A DNA stretch of 64,000 nucleotides from Psychrobacter arcticus 273-4. Lineage in GTDB: Bacteria; Pseudomonadota; Gammaproteobacteria; Pseudomonadales; Moraxellaceae. Position numbers and translations under genes: made by a program. This document shows, piece by piece, positions 28,297 through 38,216 of the stretch; within the stretch, counting starts at the first letter, position 1; every line of letters starts with the position of its first letter. The notes beneath the pieces are model-generated. The model made no database searches. It was not told the origin of the DNA and was given only the letters and a program-made list of their open reading frames with translations. The DNA is taken from the NCBI RefSeq assembly GCF_000012305.1, contig NC_007204.1, forward strand, positions 124,001 to 188,000, written 5' to 3'.

Positions 28297-28742
28297 TTAT
28301 TTAATCCTCAATTTATAATTTTATAATGTCAGCTAGAATTGTCATAGAGATAATATTGCTTAAATGCTATTTGACATAGCTCACATCTATTTAGTAAACT
28401 AAATCTATATATTTAAAATATCTAACATATAATCGATAGAGAAAACAAAATCATGATAATCAATAAGCGACTATCATGATTGATTTATATAAAAATTCTA
28501 GTCAGTGAATAACATTGTTTATAAATACGTTGTAAACACTAGGCAGAATAATAACAACTTAAATACTAACCATTCAGTGGTGCATCGGTGAAGAATCTAA
28601 CAGACTCATACTGATAAGTGATGTCGTGCAATTATTGTAGGGTTGTTGTTGTTGTTCGGTAAAAACCGAACCTTGTTGCCAAGATGCGGTTATTTTAATA
28701 CTACTAATTAATAATACAAAAACTGCTCTTGAAGGCATAAAA
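28297..28742. other. Intergenic region with a small ORF and a hairpin
   Basis: No recognised gene. A 54-codon frame (28738-28574, minus, starting MPSRAVFVLLISSIKIT with a Gln4 run) begins just after the next upstream gene's stop but has a poor ribosome site. A perfect 7-bp hairpin GTTCGGT-aaaa-ACCGAAC lies at 28654-28671. The right-hand part near 28300-28440 probably holds the promoter of the repeat protein. Confidence 0.4.
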
Positions 28743-30041
28743 CTACCTATCAATCACATCAAAGCTCAGACCAGCATGTTCCTTTAAGCGAGCAAGTAGC
28801 TTGTCACCCATTGCTGAAGCGGGCGTCCAAAAACCACCGCCTACTGCTTCTTTACTGATATCTTGCGCTAAACACAAGGCAGCTTGCGACAACATACGTG
28901 AAGTGCTGCCGTAGCCTGGATCTTTGTCCCCCGTTACTTTGGTAGCAATAGTCTCTTTATTAGCCGTTTTTCCAAATAGGCGAATATCAAAATAGCCGTT
29001 TTCTTGCTCTTCTTTGGAAGGTCCTGAGCCTGATTTAGGCAATACGTGCTTGGATAATAACTCGCGGCTTGGTGTAATCATCATAGCAGTGGCAAAGCCA
29101 AGCAAGCCTGCACTCAAGGCGTAGCTCGTAAGCTTACCTTTGATACCATCTTTCATCCACATTGCTTCGTCATACTTAAAATCGCGACCATATTCATAAC
29201 CCAGCAATTGATTACTGCGATGCACAATGCGAGTATTGATACTTGCCATCACAAATGGCGCAAGCCAGCGCTTATGTTCGCTATCGTATTCAGGTTTGCT
29301 AACATTGCTCTGACGTACGTTCGGCACATCTTTATCATCGTTCAGCAAATAAGGGTTTGCTACCTGCTTGCGGCGAGATTTATCTTGTCCGACCTCTTCA
29401 AAGATGGTCGCCATCGAGGCAATGGTACCGCCTGATAACCCGCCTTTTGCGGCTTTTACGCGCATATGAATGACATCACAGGCACTATCAAACTTTGCTT
29501 CGGCTTGCTTTTGAGTAAAATAAACACCTAAATCTGATGGGATAGAATCAAAGCCACAAGAGTTGACGATACGGGCACCACTTTGTTTTGCCGCTTCTTG
29601 ATACTTATCTATCATATCTTTGATAAAAATTGCCTCACCAGTGAGGTCAACATAATCGGTGCCATTATCAACACAAGATTTGATAAGCGGCTCGCCATAT
29701 TTCAGGTAAGGTCCAACGGTTGAGATAATGACTTGTGTTTGCTCAGTCAACTCATCAAGGCTTGTTGCATCGTCGCTATTGGCAATAATAATATTTACTT
29801 TGCTTGCCAGTTTAGACTGCAATTCATTCAGCTTTTTCTCATCGCGACCAGCTATCGCCCAAGTGACTGTAGTGCCGCTCGCATCTTTGCTAGTAGATAA
29901 AAACTCTGCCAGATAATGGGCAGTGATTTGCCCAACAAAGCTAGTCGCCCCGTATAAAACGATCCCATAAGGTCGTTGTTCGCTATTGGATTTTTTGTCA
30001 TCATTTAATGAGTTGGTATTCTTTGCTATATCCGTATTCAT
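28743..30041 (-). CDS. Saccharopine dehydrogenase-like / trans-acting enoyl reductase family protein
   Basis: 432 residues. An N-terminal Rossmann domain after a ~25-residue polar leader: 'YGIVLYGATSFVGQITAHYL', 'WAIAGRDEKKLNELQSKL', 'VISTVGPYLKYGEPLIKSC', 'GTDYVDLTGEAIFIKDMIDK' and 'IVNSCGFDSIPSDLGVYF'. This pattern is typical of the saccharopine dehydrogenase NADP-binding superfamily, members of which include mycobacterial trans-acting enoyl reductase. The C-terminal part ends in 'GGGFWTPASAMGDKLLARL', also common there. Substrate unknown; lysine metabolism should not be assumed from the family name. AAGGAAA precedes the ATG; the gene stands alone. Confidence 0.82.
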   Translation of the reverse strand: MNTDIAKNTNSLNDDKKSNSEQRPYGIVLYGATSFVGQITAHYLAEFLSTSKDASGTTVTWAIAGRDEKKLNELQSKLASKVNIIIANSDDATSLDELTEQTQVIISTVGPYLKYGEPLIKSCVDNGTDYVDLTGEAIFIKDMIDKYQEAAKQSGARIVNSCGFDSIPSDLGVYFTQKQAEAKFDSACDVIHMRVKAAKGGLSGGTIASMATIFEEVGQDKSRRKQVANPYLLNDDKDVPNVRQSNVSKPEYDSEHKRWLAPFVMASINTRIVHRSNQLLGYEYGRDFKYDEAMWMKDGIKGKLTSYALSAGLLGFATAMMITPSRELLSKHVLPKSGSGPSKEEQENGYFDIRLFGKTANKETIATKVTGDKDPGYGSTSRMLSQAALCLAQDISKEAVGGGFWTPASAMGDKLLARLKEHAGLSFDVIDR

Positions 30042-30477
30042 CGTTATTTTCCTTGTTAGTGTGCTTTATTAAATGATTGTTATCAGAAAATTATCGTTAA
30101 GGTCAATTGGGTTTAGAAAAAAGGTGTTGTAGATAATATTTATAAAATCGAGCGTAATATCTTTAAATAATCTTCTCATAGACCTAGTAGTACTTAAGGG
30201 GTTATTTACCGTTTCCACACATAACTGCTGAAAATCTCTTAAAATGGTAAGACTTTCTACAAAGTTTACATAACTTATCTACATTATTACCAAAATGAAC
30301 CTTTTACATTGAAAATCATTGCTACTCTATATTCCTAAGCACTGATAAGCAGTAAAACAATAAAAAGCAAAATATCAGATGATTGAGATTGCTAGAGTAA
30401 CTAGAAATTAGCTGTTTAGCACTTACTATAGCAACCTTGTTATTTGACTTTTTAATTATTATTTTAGGAGAATGATT
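30042..30477. other. Intergenic region between divergent genes
   Basis: AT-rich, no ORF worth reporting. It should contain promoters for the minus-strand reductase and the plus-strand small membrane protein. No operator or RNA could be identified with confidence. Confidence 0.4.
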
Positions 30478-30633
30478 ATGTTTCGTTGGGCTATTATTTT
30501 CGCCGTAATCGCATTGTTAGCAAGTTTCTTAGGATTTGGTGGTGTTGCTGGATTGTCTGCAAACTTTGCCTATATCTTGTTAGCATTAGCCGTCATTCTA
30601 TTCATCGTCGCGTTTGTGAGCCGCCGTACGTAA
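30478..30633 (+). CDS. DUF1328 (YtjA-type) small membrane protein
   Basis: 51 residues. Translation begins [20 protein letters not shown], with a second hydrophobic helix ending '[11 protein letters not shown]'. Two transmembrane segments around a Gly-rich turn and an Arg-Arg C-terminus are the DUF1328/YtjA pattern. TAGGAG lies 6 bp before the ATG, and a strong terminator follows. Members are often among stress- or stationary-phase-induced small proteins; the molecular role is not known. Confidence 0.88.
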
Positions 30634-30663
30634 TAGAAAAAGTATACTCGTCCCATAAAGACA

Positions 30664-30726
30664 TTAGCCAGTTAGAAAACTGGCTAATAAAAAAGACCCC
30701 AGAGTGAAAATCTGAGGTCTTTTTTT
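30664..30726 (+). terminator. Double hairpin terminator after the DUF1328 gene
   Basis: A perfect 10-bp stem TTAGCCAGTT / AACTGGCTAA (30664-30687) is followed by AAAAGACCCCAGA / TCTGAGGTCTTTTTTT (30689-30726), which ends in a T run. Confidence 0.88.
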
Positions 30727-30760
30727 ATGGCTAAAATATGCTCATCTGCTGAATTATACG

Positions 30761-30898
30761 TATAGTTGAAATACTTTAAAGTCGCTACCGTATTGCTGGT
30801 GTAAATTTTTTGCAGCCTCTGTCTGCGTAGGCACAGCAAGCAAGAAAAATTTGCACCAGTAGCACGTGTTGTATCGATATTACTTTTCACCGACTATA
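30761..30898 (-). repeat. 138-bp palindromic MITE-like element, copy 5
   Basis: Full-length copy, inverse orientation, between the DUF1328 terminator and the convergent phhB gene. It has one base change in the inner arm (AGCACG for AGTACG). Confidence 0.95.
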
Positions 30899-30918
30899 GT
30901 AAGCGTAAAGCGTGATCT

Positions 30919-31317
<399 letters not shown>

Positions 31318-31350
31318 TTATGCGATAAAAGTCATAGGACAAAAAACCCA

Positions 31351-31415
31351 CCTATTACTGTTATTTTATTATATATTTAGCTGCAAACATATAATAAAAG
31401 TATCAGAAAAATAGG
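31351..31415. repeat. 65-bp imperfect palindrome
   Basis: Arms starting CCTATTACTGTTATTTTATTATAT pair with ATATAATAAAAGTATCAGAAAAATAGG, with only a few mismatches and a 14-nt loop. It lies between phhB and the acetyltransferase gene and is unrelated to the 138-bp family. It could be a terminator region for the upstream minus-strand gene or a separate small palindromic element. Confidence 0.65.
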
Positions 31416-31522
31416 AGGGTAGTGAGACATTAATCTTGAGAGTATATAGCGCTAGTATAACGGTTAATAGGGCGAACTATCATAGCTATCTATCGTTAAA
31501 AATACTTATTCAGAGGTTGTAA

Positions 31523-31816
31523 CTATAGTAGATCTTGATAGTCAGGATTTTTATCAATATACGAGGCAACAAACGAGCACTGCGGTACTACTTTTTTATT
31601 GTTTTCACGAGCATAGTCCAATGCGTACTGAACCAATGCTGAGCCGACCCCACGACCGCCTAATTCCTGTGGGACGATGGTATGATCATATACTAGCTTA
31701 CCATTACGCTCTTTATAACTGATATAACCTGTATGCCCATCGATTGAAGTCTCAAAACGCCTTGCTGCTTCGTTATGGACGATATTTATATCTGGTTTTG
31801 TACTGTCGTTACTCAT
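31523..31816 (-). CDS. Small GNAT-type N-acetyltransferase (YidJ-like)
   Basis: 97 residues, a minimal Gcn5-related acetyltransferase. Seen: 'GHTGYISYKERNGKLVYDHT', the acetyl-CoA loop 'IVPQELGGRGVGSALVQYAL' and the C-terminal 'VVPQCSFVASYIDKNPDYQD', which is characteristic of the short GNAT subfamily with the conserved Cys-x-Phe-(V/I). Substrate unknown. It stands alone on the minus strand. Confidence 0.85.
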   Translation of the reverse strand: MSNDSTKPDINIVHNEAARRFETSIDGHTGYISYKERNGKLVYDHTIVPQELGGRGVGSALVQYALDYARENNKKVVPQCSFVASYIDKNPDYQDLL

Positions 31817-32305
31817 AAAAGTTCTCTATTATTAGATGTTATCGTTATTTGTACATCACTGACTCAGCATTGGTTTTTTCAATATAAGCCTATTTTAGTT
31901 ATTTCCACTCTTGTTATTGTGCGGATTTTTAGTCTACATTTCTAGGCTATTAGCGTAAGAGTAGATAAGGCAAATGTTAATAATATTATTTAAGTCAAAC
32001 GGTAGTGGTCTGGTTTGTAAAAGAAACCGTCATGGATTCGATTTAAACACGGTGTCTTAACTGGAGCAAGGTGAATGAAAACATGTGTTTATCATTACTC
32101 TTTTATTTATAAAACAGCCGCTTTTTTGCCAAAAGCTGCTAAAAGTGGCAAAACGACAGGTAAAACAGCCGGTTAGCTTGCAGGGCATGCGCCACAATGC
32201 GATAATGACGGTCAATGAATACCCCTGATTTTGAGGTACAGCGCGCTTGGCAGTATTGCTAAGTCTGACTCGCTTACCTCTTTTATGCAGTCTATCGGAG
32301 TGTTA
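31817..32305. other. Intergenic region upstream of ettA
   Basis: No supportable gene. The open frame entering ettA runs back to 32231 but lacks a ribosome site. The long leader may be a 5' untranslated region for ettA. Confidence 0.4.
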
Positions 32306-33967
32306 ATGGCTCAATATATCTACACGATGAACAGCGTGTCAAAACTTGTTCCACCTAAGCGTGAAATCTTAAAAAATATTAATCTGTCATTTTTCCCTGG
32401 TGCCAAAATTGGTGTTTTGGGTATCAATGGTTCAGGTAAATCAACCTTGCTACGCATCATGGCGGGTGTGGATACTGAATTTAGTGGTGAAGCTCGTGCA
32501 CAAACGGGCACCAAAATTGGTTATCTGCCGCAGGAACCACAGCTTGACGACAGTAAAGACGTACGTGGTAATGTCGAAGACGGCATGCGTGAAGCGCTAG
32601 ATGCGCTTGCACGTTTAGATGCTATTTATGCTGAATATGCTGAGCCTGATGCTGACTTTGATAAGCTTGCTGAAGAGCAAGGTAAGATGGAAGACATCAT
32701 CCAAGCATGGGATGCGCATAACTTAAATACCCAGCTTGAAAGAGCCGCCGATGCATTGCGTCTGCCACCATGGGATGCTGATGTCAGCAAACTATCAGGT
32801 GGTGAGAAACGCCGTGTGGCATTATGCCGCTTGCTATTGTCGCGCCCTGATATGCTATTACTTGACGAACCAACCAACCATTTGGACGCTGAGTCCGTGG
32901 CATGGTTAGAGCAGTTCCTACAGAATTATAGCGGTACTATCGTTGCCATTACCCATGACCGTTATTTCTTGGATAACGTTGCTCAGTGGATTTTGGAGCT
33001 TGACCGTGGTCATGGCTATCCGTATGAAGGCAACTATACTGAGTGGCTCGAGCAAAAGAACACACGTCTAGAGCAGCAGAATAAGCAAGAAGAGTCGTTT
33101 GCTAAAGCGCTGAAAAAAGAGCTTGATTGGATTCGCAAAAATCAAAAAGGTCAGCAGGCTAAGTCTAAGTCTCGTGTACAGCGTTTTGAAGAATTGAACT
33201 CGCAAGAATTCCAAAAACGTAATGAGACCTCTGAGATTTATATTCCACCGGGTCCTCGTTTGGGTAATAAAGTCATCGAAGTGAATGATATCTCCAAATC
33301 ATTTGGCGACCGTTTGCTTTATGAAAACCTTAGCTTTAATGTCCCAGCCGGTGCCATTGTTGGTATCATCGGACCAAATGGTGCGGGTAAAACCACGCTA
33401 TTTAACATGATTACCGAACGCGATACGCCAGATACTGGTTCAGTTGATTTGGGTGAAAGTGTTAAAGTTGCTTATGTTGGTCAGGTACGCGACAACTTAG
33501 ATGACAATAAAACCGTTTGGGAAGAAATCTCTGACGGGCTTGATATCATTACCGTTGGCGACTATACCACTCCAAGCCGCGCTTACATTGGTCGCTTTAA
33601 CTTTAAAGGTTCAGACCAGCAGAAGCATGTAGGTCAATTGTCAGGTGGTGAGCGTAACCGCTTACAGTTAGCTAAGACATTGAAGCAAGGCGCGAACGTC
33701 TTGCTTCTTGATGAACCATCAAACGATTTAGATATCGAAACCTTACGTGCGCTAGAAGATGCAATTCAAGTCTTCCCAGGTACCGTTATGGTGGTGTCGC
33801 ATGATCGCTGGTTCCTTGACCGTATCGCGACTCATATCTTGGCATTTGAAGATGAAGGTCCAGTTTGGTTCGATGGTAACTATTCTGAGTTTGAAACTTA
33901 TCGCAAAAAGACGATGGGTGATGATGCCAATCCTAAGCGCATGAAGTATAAGAAAATTTCAACCTAG
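32306..33967 (+). CDS. ettA: Energy-dependent translational throttle protein EttA (ABC-F)
   Basis: 553 residues from the ATG at 32306 (CGGAG 8 bp upstream), matching E. coli EttA (555); the frame extends 25 codons further but without support. Two ABC domains: first Walker A 'GVLGINGSGKSTLLRIM' near 40, signature 'LSGGEKRRVALCRLLLSRPD', Walker B 'LLLDEPTNHLD'; second Walker A 'GIIGPNGAGKTTLFNM' near 350, signature 'LSGGERNRLQLAKTL', Walker B 'LLLDEPSNDLD'. The linker between them is Lys/Gln-rich, as in ABC-F proteins. It binds the ribosomal E site and gates entry into elongation according to the ATP/ADP ratio. No membrane domain. Confidence 0.95.
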   Translation: MAQYIYTMNSVSKLVPPKREILKNINLSFFPGAKIGVLGINGSGKSTLLRIMAGVDTEFSGEARAQTGTKIGYLPQEPQLDDSKDVRGNVEDGMREALDALARLDAIYAEYAEPDADFDKLAEEQGKMEDIIQAWDAHNLNTQLERAADALRLPPWDADVSKLSGGEKRRVALCRLLLSRPDMLLLDEPTNHLDAESVAWLEQFLQNYSGTIVAITHDRYFLDNVAQWILELDRGHGYPYEGNYTEWLEQKNTRLEQQNKQEESFAKALKKELDWIRKNQKGQQAKSKSRVQRFEELNSQEFQKRNETSEIYIPPGPRLGNKVIEVNDISKSFGDRLLYENLSFNVPAGAIVGIIGPNGAGKTTLFNMITERDTPDTGSVDLGESVKVAYVGQVRDNLDDNKTVWEEISDGLDIITVGDYTTPSRAYIGRFNFKGSDQQKHVGQLSGGERNRLQLAKTLKQGANVLLLDEPSNDLDIETLRALEDAIQVFPGTVMVVSHDRWFLDRIATHILAFEDEGPVWFDGNYSEFETYRKKTMGDDANPKRMKYKKIST

Positions 33968-34029
33968 GACTGTTGTTCAGAAGACAGTTACTTAGAAATT
34001 TCAAATTTAAAGTAATAAAAAAAGCGCCT

Positions 34030-34077
34030 ATTTTGAACTGACCCCCATAAGTTGGACACCACTTATGGGGTATTTTT
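34030..34077. terminator. Hairpin between convergent ettA and plsB, resembling an IS3-type end
   Basis: A perfect 10-bp stem CCCCATAAGT / ACTTATGGGG (34043-34070) with an 8-nt loop, followed by TATTTTT, can end transcription of both genes. The surrounding TTTTGAACTGACCCCC...GTTGGACA resembles terminal inverted repeats of IS3-family elements, so it may be a domesticated insertion-sequence end. Confidence 0.6.
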
Positions 34078-34101
34078 ATGCGTCATCGAATGGATTAATA
34101 A

Positions 34102-36894
34102 TTAACGTTTACGCCCAAATTTACGCTGCTTTTTATTGCTGATCTCAGTAATAGCATGAGCAATCTCTGCTTCATTGAGACTGGCAACTTGATGCAAGAT
34201 TTGCATTATTTCAGGTTTCAGCACGTATTTTGCATGATGAGCAATGTCATTGATACGGTGATCAAAGGTTAAGATACCGGTTTCTGCTGCTTTTTGCAGA
34301 TAATCGAGACGAGTCAGCGCACCGAGGAAACTGGTGAATAGCGCGCGGTCAAAGAAGTCGGGAATATCATCGGCATAGAGTACCGATAAACGCTGACCGA
34401 GTAGATGGCATAGATCAACCACTTCGTTTTCAGTTAAATTGCCTGAGCCTTGCTGGGCAAGTAGGGCCAAGGTCATAAAGTAGCGTTCAAGACTTTGTTC
34501 AACCGGAGTCGCGAGCACTTGTAGCTGCTGGTAGCATCTACTATTGGCTTCAGGGACACTCAGCATGCCATCACCCAATTCTACAATCAGACCGTGAGCA
34601 ATCAGACTGTCAACTTTTTTGTTAAGGGTATCAGCCAGACTATGCGCAGGATAGTATAAAAACAGCTCACTTTGCAAAAATGGATAGAGCTGATTGGCGA
34701 TATTGTCCAGACGACTACGTTCTATACGACCATTACGGGCAACTAAAGCCGCCAAGAAAGACAGTAGAATAAAGACATGAAGAATGTTATTGCGGAAATA
34801 GCTCAGTAATGCCGCTTGCTTACCTGCAATTTGAATGATATCGCCTAAAATATGAGGGATACGCTCAATAAGCTTCAGTTTGATGCCGTAATCAATGATG
34901 TGCTGCGGTGACATGTCGGTGACGACCGTATCACTTGAATACGGCAGCTGTTGAGCCAAACCTTGATATAGAGCAATTTGCTCACGGCAAATATCTTCAT
35001 CGAGCGCCGATTTTGGTGCAGATAATAATACCAATGACAGCAGTGATACTGGAGTGACTACCGCTGCTTTATTGATATGCTGCATGACTTTTATGCCGAT
35101 ATTATCCACCATCGTGCTGGCTTTACTATCGAGAGGAGTATCCGTACGATCAACAGGTAAGCTATTTTCCGGTACATCAAATTTGGTCATAAAATCGGTC
35201 AAATGTAGCGGTGTACCAAAGCTTAGGTGGACATTGCCAAAAATACGCTCAATCTTGCGACCGACTTTGAGCAGTCCAATTAAAGACTCAGACTCTTTTG
35301 GTTTCCCTTTTAGCTCACCGACATAGGTGCCACCTTCCATAATACGCTCATAACCAATATAGGTCGGAATAAAGACCACCGGCTTGTTGCTTTGGCGCAA
35401 TTGGCTGTGTACTGTCATTGCCAGCATACCCATTTTTGGTGGTAGCAAGCGTCCTGAGCGTGAGCGACCACCTTCGATAAAGTATTCAATTGGGGTATTA
35501 CGGGTAATAAGCGTGTGCATGTATTCACGTAAGACAGCGGTATAAAGCGCATTACCACGGAAACTACGACGAATATAAAAAGCCACTGCGCCGCGTAATA
35601 TTGGGCCTAAAACTGGCACATCTAAATTATCTCCAGCGGCGACATAAGGAATGCTCAAACCACGTTTATAGATGACATAAGACAGTAGTAGGTAGTCAAC
35701 ATGGCTACGATGACAAGGTACATACACTAGCTCATAATCTGCTGCAAGCTCACGTACGCGCTCGAAGTGGTGGACTTCTACACCATCATACAGTTGCGTC
35801 CATAACCACGTTAAAAATTTGTAAAAACCGCGAATGATGGAATGTGAGTAGTCGTTGACCATCTCATTAGCGTAGCTCTTTGCGAGCAGTCGTGCTTCAC
35901 GAGGGCTAGTACCTGTCTCTGCCGCTTGCGCTTCTATTGCATGCTTAATGGCAGGCGAGTAAACCAGCTTGTCTACTAAGTTACGTCTGTCTGATAAATC
36001 AGGGCCGAGCATACTGGCGCGTTGTTTGTCCAAATAAATATTGAGCTGTTCTTGAAGGGAGCGTACAAGCTCACGATTGCCATCAGCCGCTGCTACTACA
36101 GTATAATTTGGTGCTGCATCGATTGTATTTTTAGTAGTGCTGTCGATATCATGACTGCCATTTGAATCACTGGTAATAGATTCAAAAAGAGCAGAATCAA
36201 AGACAGCTGATTCCTCATCATTGCCCTTGAGGCCATCATCAATAAGAGTACGCAAATCTTGCGGCGGATGGAACTGAATAAAAGTATCGCGTCCCATTAC
36301 ACCAATATTAAATAACTGCTTGGTGATGCTAGGATCTTGCCAGTTATCCGCCGTTAGCAGTTTAAATAAAGAATCCTCTTTTTCTGGCGCGCGTCCCCAG
36401 AGGATAGATACCGGTACCAAGCATACTTTTAATTGTGGATACTGCAAAACAGCAGAGACCAGACGTGATAAGCGCGGTGATAACTGGGTATCTTTAGCAT
36501 GTGGGTGATGCAAAAATATAATGGCAGCATTTTCTTTTATATTATGAGCACTGTCATTTACCCCAACCAATGCTGGCGGTAGTTTGTGCTCTTGCGTTTG
36601 CAGGTCAATCAAAATACTGTTGGAGCGCGAATAATCTTGCAACACATAGAACCTTAAAGTTTGATCATCATGATCAAACTCAGGCAACTCGCCCAAAAGC
36701 TTTGGTTTTACCGCCACATCAAGGATCTGCCCTGACAGCTTGCGATATAGCTGATTGATTGGTGCATTAGAATAAGGCGTGATTACAACTGGGCTACCAT
36801 CAATTTTTGGCGTGACTGACGGTTCAGTGGCTGGCGTATTACCGCTAACCACTGGTACTTTAAAAATCCGTTTTTTTAAGAACTTCGGTATCAT
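34102..36894 (-). CDS. plsB: Glycerol-3-phosphate 1-O-acyltransferase
   Basis: 930 residues from the ATG at 36894; a TTG four codons upstream is less likely. The acyltransferase core lies near residues 380-560: the HX4D block 'VPCHRSHVDYLLLSYVIY', 'GAVAFYIRRSFRGNALYTAV', the glycerol-phosphate block 'PIEYFIEGGRSRSGRLLPPK' and 'VFIPTYIGYERIMEGGTYVG'. Large N- and C-terminal regions are typical of PlsB and dock it on the inner membrane. It transfers acyl groups from acyl-ACP or acyl-CoA to position 1 of glycerol-3-phosphate, starting phospholipid synthesis. Element copy 6 is ~65 bp upstream of its start. Confidence 0.95.
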   Translation of the reverse strand: MIPKFLKKRIFKVPVVSGNTPATEPSVTPKIDGSPVVITPYSNAPINQLYRKLSGQILDVAVKPKLLGELPEFDHDDQTLRFYVLQDYSRSNSILIDLQTQEHKLPPALVGVNDSAHNIKENAAIIFLHHPHAKDTQLSPRLSRLVSAVLQYPQLKVCLVPVSILWGRAPEKEDSLFKLLTADNWQDPSITKQLFNIGVMGRDTFIQFHPPQDLRTLIDDGLKGNDEESAVFDSALFESITSDSNGSHDIDSTTKNTIDAAPNYTVVAAADGNRELVRSLQEQLNIYLDKQRASMLGPDLSDRRNLVDKLVYSPAIKHAIEAQAAETGTSPREARLLAKSYANEMVNDYSHSIIRGFYKFLTWLWTQLYDGVEVHHFERVRELAADYELVYVPCHRSHVDYLLLSYVIYKRGLSIPYVAAGDNLDVPVLGPILRGAVAFYIRRSFRGNALYTAVLREYMHTLITRNTPIEYFIEGGRSRSGRLLPPKMGMLAMTVHSQLRQSNKPVVFIPTYIGYERIMEGGTYVGELKGKPKESESLIGLLKVGRKIERIFGNVHLSFGTPLHLTDFMTKFDVPENSLPVDRTDTPLDSKASTMVDNIGIKVMQHINKAAVVTPVSLLSLVLLSAPKSALDEDICREQIALYQGLAQQLPYSSDTVVTDMSPQHIIDYGIKLKLIERIPHILGDIIQIAGKQAALLSYFRNNILHVFILLSFLAALVARNGRIERSRLDNIANQLYPFLQSELFLYYPAHSLADTLNKKVDSLIAHGLIVELGDGMLSVPEANSRCYQQLQVLATPVEQSLERYFMTLALLAQQGSGNLTENEVVDLCHLLGQRLSVLYADDIPDFFDRALFTSFLGALTRLDYLQKAAETGILTFDHRINDIAHHAKYVLKPEIMQILHQVASLNEAEIAHAITEISNKKQRKFGRKR

Positions 36895-36960
36895 AATCGG
36901 TATCAAAATTAGTCAAATATATTGCCCTTATAATGCCATAAAAGCCATTAAAGCGATATA

Positions 36961-37098
36961 TATAGTCGGTGAAAAGTAATATCGATACAACAGGTATTAC
37001 TGGTGCAAATTTTTCTTGCTTGCTGTGCCTACGCAGACAGAGGCTGCAAAAAATTTACACCAGCAATACGGTAGCGACTTTAAAGTATTTCAACTATA
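36961..37098 (+). repeat. 138-bp palindromic MITE-like element, copy 6
   Basis: Full-length copy in the divergent gap between plsB and ybaK. The inner arm reads GGTATTACTGG where most copies read CGTACTACTGG. An extra TA precedes its TATAGT end. Confidence 0.95.
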
Positions 37099-37277
37099 GT
37101 GTCTGTAGATACTGTTAATATTAATAAGCTCTGGTTACTATGTGGTAAGTTACGCCCTGCATACGATATTCAATGATTTGAAAGTTAAAGTGTTTAGGGT
37201 AATAATAGTTTTGCACAAGATATAATGTATTGTATTTCTGCTTACTCATTAACGTCACTTAATTAAATTAGAATATT

Positions 37278-37766
37278 ATGACGCCAGCTATCAATCTCGC
37301 CAAACAACGTGGTCTTGATTATCGATTACACGAATATACTCACGACAGTAATGCCGCCTCATTTGGTTTGGAAGCGGCCGAAAAGTTGGGTGTTGACGTG
37401 ACACGAGTCTTTAAAACCTTAGTCGTATTGACCGATACAGAAGTGCTCGCCGTTGCTATCTTGCCAGTGGATAAAACCTTAAACTTTAAAAAAATGGCTA
37501 AGGCGCTATCTGTTAATAAAATACTGGCCTGCAAAAAAGTCCAAATGGCAGATCCTAAACAGGTCGAACGTAGTACTGGTTATGTATTGGGCGGTGTCAG
37601 TCCATTGGGCCAAAAAAAGCGCTTAGTAACCATTATAGATGAGTCAGCGCAAACACATTCAACCATCTATGTGAGCGGTGGTCGACGAGGCTTAGAGATT
37701 GAATTGCCGCCAGCACAATTAGCGACGACACTTACGGCTCGCTTTGCCTCTCTTACCGATGATTGA
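37278..37766 (+). CDS. ybaK: Cys-tRNA(Pro)/Cys-tRNA(Cys) deacylase YbaK
   Basis: 162 residues, the YbaK family length. Seen: 'RLHEYTHDSNAASFGLEAAE', 'VFKTLVVLTDTEVLAVAILP' with the conserved Lys, 'STGYVLGGVSPLGQKKRLVT' and 'IYVSGGRRGLEIELPP'. It is a free-standing editing domain that removes Cys wrongly attached to tRNA(Pro), acting with prolyl-tRNA synthetase. It is divergent from plsB across a ~380 bp gap containing element copy 6, and is followed 75 bp later by a small isomerase gene on the same strand. Confidence 0.93.
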   Translation: MTPAINLAKQRGLDYRLHEYTHDSNAASFGLEAAEKLGVDVTRVFKTLVVLTDTEVLAVAILPVDKTLNFKKMAKALSVNKILACKKVQMADPKQVERSTGYVLGGVSPLGQKKRLVTIIDESAQTHSTIYVSGGRRGLEIELPPAQLATTLTARFASLTDD

Positions 37767-37841
37767 AAATTGCTGATTGTCAGATACATTTAGCTTCATA
37801 AAGCCGTTCGTTTTTTACTCATATTTTATAAGGATATAATC

Positions 37842-38216
37842 ATGCCGCATTTAACCATCCAAGTAACACCCAATGTCAGTATTGCTCATGAAGAATCATT
37901 TCTCAAAGTATTGAATAAAGTCCTGTGGGACAGCGGACATTTTGGTAAAGCAACAGATATTAAAGCACGCATCATTCCTGTCGAAACATTTTTAGTGGGC
38001 GTTGAAGATGATGAGCAAGCCAATGGCTTTGTTTATGCGCATCTAAAAATCATGAGCGGTCGTGACATACTCATCCGTAATCAGCTCGCTGAGCAATTGG
38101 TTGCAACGATAGAGCAGACGTTGGGCGCAGAGCAGTCAGGACGTGCATCGTTACAGGTATGCGTAGAGGTTGAGGAAATTAGTGCGGTTTATCATAAGAA
38201 AATGCTAAATTCGTAA
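37842..38216 (+). CDS. 5-carboxymethyl-2-hydroxymuconate delta-isomerase family protein
   Basis: 124 residues. The protein begins 'MPHLTIQVTPNV', so Pro is residue 1 after Met removal, the catalytic base of the tautomerase superfamily, and the length and body ('KARIIPVETFLVGVEDDEQA', 'AHLKIMSGRD') match the HpaF/CHMI group. In homoprotocatechuate breakdown HpaF isomerises 5-carboxymethyl-2-hydroxymuconate, but no other hpa gene is here, so the substrate is open. AAGGAT precedes the ATG. The last six codons and the stop lie inside the left arm and loop of a 17-bp perfect hairpin that probably terminates the transcript. Confidence 0.82.
   Translation: MPHLTIQVTPNVSIAHEESFLKVLNKVLWDSGHFGKATDIKARIIPVETFLVGVEDDEQANGFVYAHLKIMSGRDILIRNQLAEQLVATIEQTLGAEQSGRASLQVCVEVEEISAVYHKKMLNS

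Noticed and set aside
28574..28738. 54-codon ORF after the saccharopine-dehydrogenase-like gene
   Set aside because: A hydrophobic start and Gln4 run are suggestive, but the ribosome site is poor and no family is recognised; mentioned only in the intergenic entry.
34043..34098. Tiny ORF (MRHRMD) next to the IS3-like end
   Set aside because: Six codons only; may echo a transposase start, but nothing further supports a mobile element gene.
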